Shown piece after piece: positions 51,570 to 59,606 of a stretch of 64,000 bases of DNA (its first letter is position 1; each line of letters starts with the position of its first letter). The stretch is taken from positions 62,001 through 126,000 of the forward strand of contig JBEKCD010000003.1 of assembly GCA_050015055.1 (NCBI GenBank), in the 5' to 3' direction. The translations under genes and the position numbers were made by a program. The notes beneath the pieces are model-generated. The model was given only the letters and a program-made list of their open reading frames with translations. It made no database searches and was not told the origin of the DNA. The DNA is from JBEKCD01 sp050015055. Its GTDB lineage: Archaea; Thermoproteota; Bathyarchaeia; Bathyarchaeales; Bathycorpusculaceae.

Positions 51570-53309
51570 ATGCGCTCGACAATAATAAAACTTGCTATGG
51601 CGTCGGATGATAAGAAATTCGATGGCGTCTATATTGATATGTTAGGTTTCATGCCTACATTGACTCATTTGTTCTATCATGGCAGGCTGAATCGCAGGTT
51701 TTCTTTTCTGCAATCGCCCGACGTTTTCTGCAAGAAGTACCGAGAAGATTTTGATGCAAGTCGTTCTGCGGATAAGCAGAAGGAACCGTTCATCCACAAT
51801 TTTGGCTCCATCAGGACGCTTTCGCGGTTCGAAACAAAGACCCATTACTGGCGGAACATCTTCGCTAATGATTTGCCCGCTTATCTTAGCGGTAAGGCTT
51901 TGGAGGGCCTGTTTCCTTATGTGCCTTATTGGATTAAGCCCAACATGAAAATAGGTGTCGCTAGCCAAGACCCGCAGAAAGCGGCGTATGCAAACCGCAT
52001 GCGGTTGTCGGTTGACATTGCACTGTATCCTCAAGGGTTTGCAGTCGCTCACCTAAAAGTCTACGTAAAAGGTCCATTGTCTGTTGCGGAGCTACAAACC
52101 TTGCAGAAGATGCTAACGGACGAGAATGTTTTCTGCATGAATCCAGTCAGCGCAAAAAAACTCAACATGAAAACCAAAACGACCTGCGAGCAAGTCGAAG
52201 TCTTCAAGGCTATCCGCGACAGATTTTTTGAAACAATGTATCTCGGAGATTTTGACGTGATTGACCAGTATCCGATGCGTTTTCACCGAGTGGTATTTCC
52301 TATCTGCCATGGGACAGCGACGATAGACGACGATGAAGTAGCTCGGATTATTCTGCTACATGAAAATCCGCATCAGGGAGAAGTCGAAAGAATTAAGAAT
52401 CAAAGGTCAAAAGGCCTCGACCCAGGAGACATTTTGGCTTTTGGCCAGGGAGCTACATTGCTTTGGACACCTAAAAGCGACCCCCGGAAATGCTGCTATT
52501 TCAGGCATAACTACACCCGCGCAGTCGAGTTTTCTTTAGCCCAAAACTTCTGGCTGTCCCTGATAAAGAATCGAATGGAAACTGCAATCACGATGTCGAA
52601 CCTCGCTGGACCTCCTGATGTTGGCGAACTTGACATATCCGAACTGAGCGCGATTTACGGGAGCCTTCTTACAGCTGAATCAGGGTTGAAGGGCGGGCAT
52701 CACAATCTTTATGAGGTCATAGCGCGTAGTACAAATTGCGAAAAAAAAAGAGAGGACTACAAAATGTCCACAGTTGATATTTTGCCATTGATTGAAATTC
52801 TTAAACAAATTGACGCTATCGAAAAGACCCTAATCACCGCGAAAAAGGAAAGCGCGAAGACTTGGTTCAGCGATGACACCTATAGCTTAGCGGTCAACTC
52901 CTTTAACCAACTCCAGCTGATAAAGGCCCAGGTAAATGCAGCCATGTCGATGCTGAACAACGCAATTGCCGCCGCACCCTACAATGACGCATTGCTCGAT
53001 AATGCACGCGTAAACATATCACAAAAAATTCAGCAGTACGCAGACTTTCTCGACACTTACCAAACTTATGTCGAGAAAATAATTCAAGAAAGCGCGGCTG
53101 CTACAAGCCCAGCGCCTAGCCTGCAAGCAACACCAGGCGCACCGGCGACACAGACTACCCAGCTGCAGGCAGCCAAAGACACTTTGGACAAGGCTAAAGA
53201 GGCAATTAAGACGCCTGCTGGTTCGAGCTTGTGGAACAAAGTAAAGACGTATGCACCTCTTATCATACAAGCTGCGAATTTCGCGTTGAAAGCCGCCGGA
53301 CTAATTTAG
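51570..53309 (+). CDS. unknown 579 aa protein with helical C-terminus
   Basis: Not recognised. From the ATG at 51570 (AAAGAG upstream; a frame from 51471 would cross unrelated sequence) the first 330 residues form a globular, mixed alpha-beta part with FDGVYIDMLGFMPTLTHLFY, FAVAHLKVYVKGPLSVAEL, and FHRVVFPICHGTATIDDDEV. A linker follows (EKKREDYK), then long helices (LPLIEILKQIDAIEKTLITA, YNDALLDNARVNISQKIQQY), a Pro/Thr/Ala-rich stretch (TSPAPSLQATPGAPATQTTQ), and a hydrophobic end (YAPLIIQAANFALKAAGLI). This end could bind membranes. Its stop is 33 nt before the att core of element B. Confidence 0.55.
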   Translation: MRSTIIKLAMASDDKKFDGVYIDMLGFMPTLTHLFYHGRLNRRFSFLQSPDVFCKKYREDFDASRSADKQKEPFIHNFGSIRTLSRFETKTHYWRNIFANDLPAYLSGKALEGLFPYVPYWIKPNMKIGVASQDPQKAAYANRMRLSVDIALYPQGFAVAHLKVYVKGPLSVAELQTLQKMLTDENVFCMNPVSAKKLNMKTKTTCEQVEVFKAIRDRFFETMYLGDFDVIDQYPMRFHRVVFPICHGTATIDDDEVARIILLHENPHQGEVERIKNQRSKGLDPGDILAFGQGATLLWTPKSDPRKCCYFRHNYTRAVEFSLAQNFWLSLIKNRMETAITMSNLAGPPDVGELDISELSAIYGSLLTAESGLKGGHHNLYEVIARSTNCEKKREDYKMSTVDILPLIEILKQIDAIEKTLITAKKESAKTWFSDDTYSLAVNSFNQLQLIKAQVNAAMSMLNNAIAAAPYNDALLDNARVNISQKIQQYADFLDTYQTYVEKIIQESAAATSPAPSLQATPGAPATQTTQLQAAKDTLDKAKEAIKTPAGSSLWNKVKTYAPLIIQAANFALKAAGLI

Positions 53310-53312
53310 TAG

Positions 53313-53352
53313 CGACAGTTTTAAACGCAAGTATAAACCTAACCCCCCGCAC
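53313..53352. repeat. att arm plus core, right end of element B
   Basis: GACAGTTTTAAACG (53313-53326) precedes CCCCCCGCAC (53343-53352) with nearly the same spacing as at 48563-48603, and the 12 nt ATAAACCTAACC between are identical. There is no right arm here. Confidence 0.65.
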
Positions 53353-53524
53353 CACAATTTTAAGTCCTATTTCGAGCTTATTTCAGTTAGCGCGCGCACA
53401 TGCAGTCTTCCTTCGTCAGAAGTGTAAGTGTTTTCGCCTGGGGTAGCGTTGCGCTAACTCTATATTAGGAAAATGAATCTCCAAGTCATATGGCTTATAT
53501 GAAATCACCACAAGAAGAGAAAAC

Positions 53525-54580
53525 ATGTTTCGAACAAAGAGACAATCTAAACTTTTTGTATTTGCGTTTTGTTTAGCTATTTGTTTGACTATGGCAACCA
53601 TTCGAGTTAAAGCGTCGAGTCAGTTTGACGGCACCTATAGCTATTCATACACGTATGATTGGAGCGGATCATGGTCGTCTAGGGATCTTGGAGACGTATT
53701 TATTGTTAGTAATGGTGAGATTTCTATGAGTGGATCGAGCGCGTTCTATGGGAGCGTAGACTCCTATGGCTATGTGGATTTTGTTGGTCCAAGCCCGTTG
53801 GGAGGGGAACAGGCAACTTTCTCGGGCAGCATATCAGGTGGGTCCGGCGGCGGCACATGGAGTTCACCTAGTGGGGCGCATGGCAACTGGAATGTCACCC
53901 TCGTCAGCGGAGGAGCTAGTTTTGAAATCGGTGGTGACCCCGTTTCTTGGTCGATTGCTGCCGTTGCTGGCACAGTTGTTTTTGGGGGTATTTTTGCGAC
54001 GCTTCGTCATAATGTCGCCCAAAAGAAGAAACTCCAGGGTCAAGTTCCAGGTTTTAATCAAGGACCGCCAAAATCCAATCCTGCGACAGGATGGGTCTCG
54101 TCTCCCCCGGATAACCCTCCTCCACCGCCTCTTCCACCCTTGAACCCCATCACCGGGGACAGTGGGCATCACCTAGAAGATTACGGCGTAGTACGCGTCG
54201 CACCTCCAGAAACCAGCACTTTGCCATACATGAATGCAACATGGTCCCAGGGAGGCGTATCCCTCGCATGGGGAAGACCGCAGTACGATCCCTCAAGATA
54301 TAAGCTCCTCCAATTCGACATCAGCCAAATGACCTATGGCCCCAACAGCACGGTTCCTCAACCCACAGCTAAAACTGTCGTTGTAGACGATGGCCGTTCG
54401 ACAGCGTTCACAGAGAATAGATTCTACGGGCAAACGTACACGAACAGCACGGGAGGCGACGTGGCAGGTTTCAGGGTTGACCCGCTTTTTCAGGACCTCC
54501 AGACAGGCCGGACGTTCCACACAGGCGGACTGGGCGTCAAGATAGGCCAAGCCTACGGCACCTACGGAATAGGACCATGA
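53525..54580 (+). CDS. exported and membrane-anchored surface protein
   Basis: 351 aa. A signal peptide (basic FRTKRQSKLF, then VFAFCLAICLTMATIRV) is followed by a Ser/Gly/Tyr/Trp-rich outer domain (SYTYDWSGSWSSRDLG) and a transmembrane helix (WSIAAVAGTVVFGGIFATL, about 146-164). The rest is a Pro-rich tail (PPDNPPPPPLPPLNPITG) and a beta-like C-terminal domain. With this order the tail would be cytosolic. ATG at 53525. Unknown function; such proteins could serve adhesion or surface exclusion. Confidence 0.6.
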   Translation: MFRTKRQSKLFVFAFCLAICLTMATIRVKASSQFDGTYSYSYTYDWSGSWSSRDLGDVFIVSNGEISMSGSSAFYGSVDSYGYVDFVGPSPLGGEQATFSGSISGGSGGGTWSSPSGAHGNWNVTLVSGGASFEIGGDPVSWSIAAVAGTVVFGGIFATLRHNVAQKKKLQGQVPGFNQGPPKSNPATGWVSSPPDNPPPPPLPPLNPITGDSGHHLEDYGVVRVAPPETSTLPYMNATWSQGGVSLAWGRPQYDPSRYKLLQFDISQMTYGPNSTVPQPTAKTVVVDDGRSTAFTENRFYGQTYTNSTGGDVAGFRVDPLFQDLQTGRTFHTGGLGVKIGQAYGTYGIGP

Positions 54581-54619
54581 AAGTCAAAAGCCCTCGCTCC
54601 TGCCCGGGTACAACCGCAA

Positions 54620-54727
54620 TTGTCAGACAAACACAATCTCGTCTTGTACATTGATCAAGAATTAGTTGAGAAATCCCGTAGTCTTGGCTTCAATCTCAGC
54701 AAAACCTTCGAAAATCACTTGAAATAA
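54620..54727 (+). pseudogene. integrase N-terminal or CcdA-like remnant
   Basis: TTG start; 35 codons reading NLVLYIDQELVEKSRSLGFN then LSKTFENHLK and a stop. From memory, YIDxELVEKSRxLGxNLSKTFENHL resembles the N-terminal domain found in archaeal element integrases and CcdA-like antitoxins. After the stop the same frame continues (LLTRFSEINVQN, then through the GC tract into tRNA antisense) up to the att site, as expected if an integrase gene once started here and crossed its att site. Confidence 0.5.
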
Positions 54728-54787
54728 CTTTTAACACGATTCTCGGAAATCAATGTTCAAAACAAAAGTCAAAACTGCAATATTCAA

Positions 54788-54795
54788 GCGCGCGC
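54788..54795. repeat. GC tract next to the tRNA-like fragment
   Basis: GCGCGCGC ends 6 nt before the first tRNA-like bases at 54802. Confidence 0.6.
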
Positions 54796-54801
54796 CAATG
54801 G

Positions 54802-54870
54802 TAGCCGGGGAGAGATTCGAACTCTCGCCAAACATAATCAGTTTGCTCTTTTACCGGTAAAGTTGGGTGG
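54802..54870 (-). pseudogene. degenerate tRNA-like sequence
   Basis: On the minus strand: a D-arm-like CTTT-ACCGGTA-AAAG, a stem-loop CAAAC-TGATTAT-GTTTG, a perfect T arm GAGAG-TTCGAAT-CTCTC and a 3' acceptor CCCGGCTA. The 5' acceptor does not pair (CCCACCC instead of TAGCCGGG) and the anticodon loop lacks U33, so this is not a working tRNA. It lies between a GC tract and the att repeat and may derive from another element's att site. Confidence 0.5.
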
Positions 54871-54872
54871 GG

Positions 54873-54889
54873 ATCCCACCCCCCGCACT
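54873..54889 (+). repeat. attR, exact repeat of the tRNA-Leu 3' end
   Basis: ATCCCACCCCCCGCACT, identical to 13540-13556. This is the right border of the whole island. Confidence 0.8.
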
Positions 54890-55149
54890 TCAATTTCAGG
54901 CTCGTTTTGGACCTATTTTAACCAATGAAGAATTATTTGAGATGTTGCGACTGGGGATTGAGATTTGAACACATGTTTACCGGCAAAAGCGCTTGGCCGT
55001 CGTGGAGGTTAGGGACGAATGGCAAGGAGTTTGACACGCCAACCATCCCCAGCAAATGGTCTATTACCTTCAAGAAATGCTCATAATCTGACAGCACGCA
55101 AAACCAGAAAGGCGCGCGCGTCCGCCTCCTCCCTCGCAAGATTAAATAG
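54890..55149. other. spacer between island and backbone
   Basis: About 260 nt without a gene; holds the tract GCGCGCGCG at 55112-55120, the last long tract of the island region. Confidence 0.4.
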
Positions 55150-55162
55150 TTAGCATATCTAA
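55150..55162. promoter_or_regulatory. MarR operator candidate
   Basis: TTAGCATATCTAA, a dyad with TTAG/CTAA arms, sits between the TATA-like TTAAATAG (about 55142) and the ribosome site AGGAGGTG (55168-55175) of the MarR gene at 55184. MarR proteins commonly repress their own operon from such sites. Confidence 0.5.
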
Positions 55163-55183
55163 TTATTAGGAGGTGCAATTGAT

Positions 55184-55645
55184 ATGGTCGTGACTCCGCA
55201 AGAATCGGCATGTGAGCTCCTCGAAATGGTTCCTACAGTCATGAGAGACATACGATCTGAGATGCGGAGTCGAAGGTCGCCTGAATTGACCGTTCCTCAG
55301 TTCCGCACGTTAGCTTTTGTGCACCGCAAAGAGGGCCCATCGCTTTCGGAGGTGGCGGATCACATGGGGCTCACTCCGCCCTCAACTTGCAGACTTGTGG
55401 ACGGTCTCATCGCACGGGGCATGATGACACGGGAAGGCGATCCTACGGACAGAAGACGCGTGAGATTAGCCGTTACGCCTCGCGGCCTGAGGATTTTAGA
55501 GGCCTCAAGGCGCGGGACACTTGCGTATCTGGCAGAAAAACTAAATGATGTGGCCGCTGACGACAGGGCAGTCATCGTCAAAGCCATGGAAGTTCTGCGT
55601 TCCGTCTTCACAAACGACACGCAGGCAAAAGCTGTAGTGAAGTGA
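55184..55645 (+). CDS. MarR-family transcriptional regulator
   Basis: 153 aa, winged helix with MarR plan: ELTVPQFRTLAFVHRKEGPS, then LSEVADHMGLTPPSTCRLVDGLI recognition region (about 56-78) and the wing DPTDRRRVRLAVTPRG. Dimerisation helices at both ends. ATG at 55184 with AGGAGGTG 9 nt upstream. It is followed by an ABC exporter on the same strand and probably controls it in response to a small toxic compound. Confidence 0.88.
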   Translation: MVVTPQESACELLEMVPTVMRDIRSEMRSRRSPELTVPQFRTLAFVHRKEGPSLSEVADHMGLTPPSTCRLVDGLIARGMMTREGDPTDRRRVRLAVTPRGLRILEASRRGTLAYLAEKLNDVAADDRAVIVKAMEVLRSVFTNDTQAKAVVK

Positions 55646-55792
55646 TATCGTGTCTATCCCTGCAACAGAACACCTTTCCCGTCGCTTCGGAATGCTGAAG
55701 CATGCGCGTTCTTGTGACTATCGAACGGATACTCTGCCCGGGTATGGTAGTCTGAAGGCATCACATGTTGCTTTGGTGGAGAGAACTATCAG

Positions 55793-56734
55793 TTGATTAC
55801 GTGTGATCACCTGACGAAAGTCTACGGCAAGAGCAAGACCAAGGCGCTTGACTCTGTAAGCTTCTCTGTCCCTTCGCGTGGCATGTTCGTGCTGATAGGC
55901 AGGAACGGTTCTGGAAAAACCACGCTTGTGCGTATCCTTGCAACCGAACTCGAACCCACGTCCGGAGTGGCCACTATAAATGGCATAGACGTCGTCAATG
56001 AACCACGTAGGCTCAGAGAGAAAATTGCCATTGTGCCCCAAGAGGCGAGACCGATACCTTGGATGACCCCGATGCAAACGGTACTGTCGTATCTTTTGTG
56101 GCGAGGGCTCAACTATGCTGAGGCGAAGGAGAAGGCATCCGAATCGCTCGAGAAGCTCGGGCTCAGCGGATACTCCAACACGTTGAATCGTATGCTCTCT
56201 GGAGGAATGAAAAGGAAGGTCTTGGTGGCCACCGTCCTCTCCTCAGAAGCCGAAATAGTTTTCTTGGATGAACCGACAACGGGGCTTGATCCGATATCGA
56301 GAAGAGAGTTCTGGGAGATTCTCAGAGAGATTGGAAAAGAACGTTTCACATTTCTCACCACGCATTACCTCGAAGAGGCGGAGCAACTGGCAGATCAGAT
56401 TGGCGTACTGGACAGCGGTAGGCTAATCCGCCTCGGAACGCTTGAGGATTTGAGGCAGGGAGTCAACTACAACTATAGCATGAGGCTGCTGTCAAAGCCT
56501 GCGCCTGATTTTCTTGCATCTTTGAAAGGTGAAATATTGACGGGGAGGGATGGCGTTGTCAGAATTCTCACGGCAGAAGAAGAGGCTTTCAGAATTTCGA
56601 GAGAACTGTCAAAGGGCGGGTTCAAGTTTACCATCAATCCGATATCGCTTGATGACATATTCTTCTACCTTGTGAATCGAGAAGGGGGAAAAGGAGTCGG
56701 AGTCCAAGAAGAGCCCGATGCAGAAGAGGAGTAA
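55793..56734 (+). CDS. ABC transporter ATP-binding protein, exporter type
   Basis: 313 aa. Walker A GRNGSGKT (36-43), Q-loop VPQEARPIPW, signature LSGGMKRKV, Walker B EIVFLDEPTTGLDP, H-loop TTHYLEEAEQ. C-terminal tail like those of drug/lipid exporter ATPases. TTG start at 55793. It overlaps the permease gene by 17 nt, so the two proteins are translated together. Exported substrate is unknown. Confidence 0.92.
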   Translation: MITCDHLTKVYGKSKTKALDSVSFSVPSRGMFVLIGRNGSGKTTLVRILATELEPTSGVATINGIDVVNEPRRLREKIAIVPQEARPIPWMTPMQTVLSYLLWRGLNYAEAKEKASESLEKLGLSGYSNTLNRMLSGGMKRKVLVATVLSSEAEIVFLDEPTTGLDPISRREFWEILREIGKERFTFLTTHYLEEAEQLADQIGVLDSGRLIRLGTLEDLRQGVNYNYSMRLLSKPAPDFLASLKGEILTGRDGVVRILTAEEEAFRISRELSKGGFKFTINPISLDDIFFYLVNREGGKGVGVQEEPDAEEE

Positions 56735-57464
56735 GTTCAGCCAGATTCTTGCTGGCATACTCGTCAATGCCGTGTATGAAATGAGAAACTACCCGATTGT
56801 CCTCATCAACACTGTTCTCTCGCCTCTGTCCTTCCTGCTTCTGATAGTGTTCGTGAGTCGGGGCAGCCTGATAGGAGAGGCAGTGGAAGGCGCGTTCATA
56901 ATGAGCATGTTCTCGAGTGGCATGGGCCTCCAAGCGGACCTCTCGCACCTCAAGAACGATTTCAAGCTCCAAGACATGGTGGTCAGTTCTCCAACCGGTT
57001 GGCTGACGTACATGGTTGGAATCGCGATTTCGGAGATTGTTTACTCCCTTCCAGCGTTGACAGTGCTCGCCGTGCTCGCACACTATTTCCTGGTCCTGAG
57101 TCCTGTCGGAGTCCTAGAGTTTGTGGCAGTGCTGTTCCTGATGTTTCTTGCTTCCATGGCTGTGGGCTACACGCTTTCAACGTTTTCCAGTGACATTGTT
57201 CAGAGCTTTGCGTTTTCCAGACTTCTTTCGACGCTTTTCTCGACGATTCCGCCTGTTTACTACCCGATTACTTACATTCCGCTTCCGTTCAGATATTTGG
57301 CCTATTTTTCTCCGACTACCTACGCGGCAGAGTTAGCTCAGAGTGCTGCAGGGTACCTGTCGTTACCAGTTGCGATTATGGTTCTTGATTGGAGTGTCCT
57401 GATAGCTGTAACAGTCATACTCTTTATGATAGCGAAGACCAAGGCACGATGGAGAGAAGTCTAG
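56718..57464 (+). CDS. ABC-2 type transporter permease
   Basis: 248 aa with about six hydrophobic helices (VLINTVLSPLSFLLLIVFVS, LPALTVLAVLAHYFLVLSPV, LEFVAVLFLMFLASMAVGYT, ..., VLDWSVLIAVTVILFMIAK). ABC-2 family signature-like stretch around YFSPTTYAAELAQSAAGYLS. It is the membrane partner of the preceding ATPase and, with MarR, forms a three-gene exporter locus. Confidence 0.88.
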   Translation: MQKRSKFSQILAGILVNAVYEMRNYPIVLINTVLSPLSFLLLIVFVSRGSLIGEAVEGAFIMSMFSSGMGLQADLSHLKNDFKLQDMVVSSPTGWLTYMVGIAISEIVYSLPALTVLAVLAHYFLVLSPVGVLEFVAVLFLMFLASMAVGYTLSTFSSDIVQSFAFSRLLSTLFSTIPPVYYPITYIPLPFRYLAYFSPTTYAAELAQSAAGYLSLPVAIMVLDWSVLIAVTVILFMIAKTKARWREV

Positions 57465-57657
57465 CGCACGCGTGCGTATTGGGAGTTGCTGGATCGGTTT
57501 GCTGATAAGCATAGCGAACGATCCGAAGGTGAAGAAGGAACTGGGCATCTCGACGATCACGACGTGCATTTCGAGCAATCTTTGGAATCCCCAAGGGAAA
57601 AACGAGTTCGTTGCTGAGACGGCCACCCCAAATCCTTAAACGGATTGACTGGCCAGT

Positions 57658-58434
57658 ATGTTTACAGAAAAGAGACAAAAACTAAGAAGTGATTTTACGA
57701 ACCTTCGTGATAAAGTCGTTATTGTAACTGGCGCTTCTTCGGGCATAGGTCTGGCGACAGCGAGACTTCTTGCTAAACAGGGCGCGAAACTGGCTCTCGT
57801 CTCCCGTTCAAGAGCGAAGTTGGAGCAGCTCTCAGTTGAGCTTCCCAGCTCGTTGGCAGTTCCCGCCGACGTGACGAGAATCTATGATATCGAGAGCATG
57901 ATTGTACGGACGATGGAGCACTTCGGGAGAATCGACGTTCTAATCAACTGTGCCGGCCAGGGATATGACGCTCCAGTTGAGAAGACTAACATTGACACTC
58001 TCCATCACATCTTCGACTTGGACGTGGTCGGCCCGCTCGTTGCCATGAAGCACGTCATTCCTATCATGCGGAAGCAGGGCGGAGGAACGATCGTCAACAT
58101 CAGCTCCGGAACCGCGCTGATGTATCTGCCGAACAACGGGGCATATTCAGCCTTGAAACGAGCGCTTGCCAACATCAGCTTGACTGCACGGGAAGAATTG
58201 AAGAAGGATAGCATTGTTGTCAGTGTCGTGTACCCGTACATTACGCTCACCGATTTCGAGAAGAACACAATTAAAGATGCCATTCCTGAAGGCGGAGAGC
58301 AGGGAGGCTCCGTTCCATTTCCAGCCGACACCGCGGAGTATGTGGCGCAGAAGATACTGGAAGGAATAGAAAGCGGAGAAGCAGAAATCTTCGCCCACGA
58401 TTGGATGAAGAAAAGAGCCGACGCAAACCCCTAA
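57658..58434 (+). CDS. short-chain dehydrogenase/reductase
   Basis: 258 aa classical SDR. NAD(P) motif VTGASSGIGLA (about 23-33), NCAGQG (about 101), active-site Ser in NISSGTAL (about 147) and Y-x-x-x-K in AYSALKRAL (about 162). The substrate is unknown. ATG at 57658; an AT-poor spacer of about 190 nt separates it from the exporter. Confidence 0.9.
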   Translation: MFTEKRQKLRSDFTNLRDKVVIVTGASSGIGLATARLLAKQGAKLALVSRSRAKLEQLSVELPSSLAVPADVTRIYDIESMIVRTMEHFGRIDVLINCAGQGYDAPVEKTNIDTLHHIFDLDVVGPLVAMKHVIPIMRKQGGGTIVNISSGTALMYLPNNGAYSALKRALANISLTAREELKKDSIVVSVVYPYITLTDFEKNTIKDAIPEGGEQGGSVPFPADTAEYVAQKILEGIESGEAEIFAHDWMKKRADANP

Positions 58435-58674
58435 CCTCGCTGCTTCGACGCTTTTGGGCGTTCTGGGAAATGCGCGCACACACAAGCAACTGACCCATAG
58501 ACAACACCGAGTTAAACTGCTGGCAGAAGCTGCACGCCAAGTCATTGAAGCGACGTATAAGAAAAAAGCATGAGCTGAGCTAAAGGTTTACACTCTTCTA
58601 TATAGATATGCCCTAGAGGTGGAAGGTAAGTATATCAGAGTCTTGGCAGTGCAGGAGACAGGGGAGGATTTCTA

Positions 58675-59469
58675 ATGACAACATGGCGCATTATAGGCGT
58701 GATGATTGTCATACCCGCGCTTTTGGTCTGTGGCATGTTTCTGGTTTTGGTAGACGACAAGCCTGCCAATTCCACGGCAGTACGCTACACCTTCAGCGTT
58801 GTCAACGTGTACCCGCATGACACGAATGCTTTCACCGAAGGATTGGTGTTCGAGAACGGCTTTCTGTACGAAAGCACGGGACTCTACGGCAACTCCTCGC
58901 TGCGCCGCGTGGATTTAGAGACCGGTAAGGTCTTGCAGGTTCACACGTTGCAGGCTCAGTATTTCGGGGAAGGCATCGCAATCGTCGGGGATGAAATCGT
59001 CCAGTTGACGTGGCAGTCGCACGTGAGTTTCGTGTATGACAAGGCCACTTTCAGTCTGTTGCAGGAGTTTGAGTACCCTACTGAGGGATGGGGGTTAACG
59101 TACGACGGCAAGCGACTCATAATGAGCGATGGGACATCGAACCTGTACTTTCTAGACCCAGTGACTTTCAAAAGAATCGGGCAGGTGGCGGTGCATGACA
59201 CTGGACCCGTCACTGAACTCAACGAGCTTGAGTACATAAAAGGGGAGGTCTACGCGAACATTTGGGAACAAAGCAAGATCGCGGTCATCAATCCCCAGAC
59301 CGGACAGGTGACGGCGTGGATCGACTTGACGGGCATTCAAGACTCTAAGAATCAATATCCAAACAATGTACTGAACGGAATTGCGTACGACACGAACGGA
59401 GACAGGCTCTTTGTCACCGGAAAGATGTGGCCGCACATTTTCGAAATCAAGCTGATCCCCTCTGCGTAG
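58675..59469 (+). CDS. glutaminyl-peptide cyclotransferase-like protein
   Basis: 264 aa. N-terminal membrane or signal segment (IIGVMIVIPALLVCGMFLVL), then a beta-propeller with the glutamine-cyclotransferase features YPHDTNAFTEGLVFENGFLY, LTWQSHVSFVYD, GWGLTYDGKRLIMSDGTSNL, LNELEYIKGEVYANIWEQSK and LNGIAYDTNGDRLFVTGKMW. The enzyme type forms pyroglutamate at protein N-termini outside the cell. GGAGG is 9 nt upstream of the ATG at 58675. Confidence 0.9.
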   Translation: MTTWRIIGVMIVIPALLVCGMFLVLVDDKPANSTAVRYTFSVVNVYPHDTNAFTEGLVFENGFLYESTGLYGNSSLRRVDLETGKVLQVHTLQAQYFGEGIAIVGDEIVQLTWQSHVSFVYDKATFSLLQEFEYPTEGWGLTYDGKRLIMSDGTSNLYFLDPVTFKRIGQVAVHDTGPVTELNELEYIKGEVYANIWEQSKIAVINPQTGQVTAWIDLTGIQDSKNQYPNNVLNGIAYDTNGDRLFVTGKMWPHIFEIKLIPSA

Positions 59470-59606
59470 TCCTTGCACATTTTCCGGCACGTTCTTCGAA
59501 CAGATTGATATGGGGACCGCTAAGTCGGGTCGTGAAACCGCGTCAGCAGACTTATATGCGAAGGTTCGTCTAGAGGAAAATCACAGGCGCGAGTAGTCAA
59601 GTTGGG

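Larger units (their letters stand above)
48594..53352. mobile_element. integrative element B, no integrase
   Basis: About 4.8 kb between two copies of the att core (48594 and 53343). Left end has the arm-like sites at 48619 and 48685 and a decayed copy of the element A left end (48669-48780). It contains the metallophosphoesterase, fragments, and the 579 aa unknown protein. Being without integrase it may depend on that of element A or be a relic. Confidence 0.6.
53343..54889. mobile_element. segment C, remnant of a third element
   Basis: About 1.5 kb between the core at 53343 and the distal att at 54873-54889. Contains a surface protein gene, an integrase N-terminal-like remnant and a broken tRNA-like sequence. 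Probably the scarred end of an older integration. Confidence 0.5.
10387..55120. repeat. dispersed alternating GC tracts (GCGCGC and longer)
   Basis: Tracts of eight or more bases: 10387-10394, 17233-17241, 17790-17797, 21427-21436, 25095-25110 (one interruption), 28060-28069, 37593-37600, 37987-37994, 39085-39094, 44985-44994, 45121-45130, 48357-48366, 49155-49164, 51266-51275, 53390-53397, 54788-54795, 55112-55120. Shorter (6-7): 16914, 17376, 19402, 21360, 36336, 45428, 48060, 48191, 51096 and a few outside the island (8124, 10251, 58472, 61920, 62881). Nearly all lie outside recognised domains. From a G+C of about 45 per cent I would expect well below two 8-nt tracts in 64 kb. No common flanking sequence was found beyond a frequent purine just before. 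Confidence 0.75.

Noticed and set aside
53766..54143. 125-codon frame inside the surface protein gene
   Set aside because: Alternative frame of a gene with a clear signal peptide and membrane helix.
16914..55120. GC tracts as CRISPR repeats or integron attC sites
   Set aside because: Spacing is irregular (60 nt to 8 kb), repeats are 6-16 nt without a longer consensus, no cas genes and no IntI-type integrase are present.
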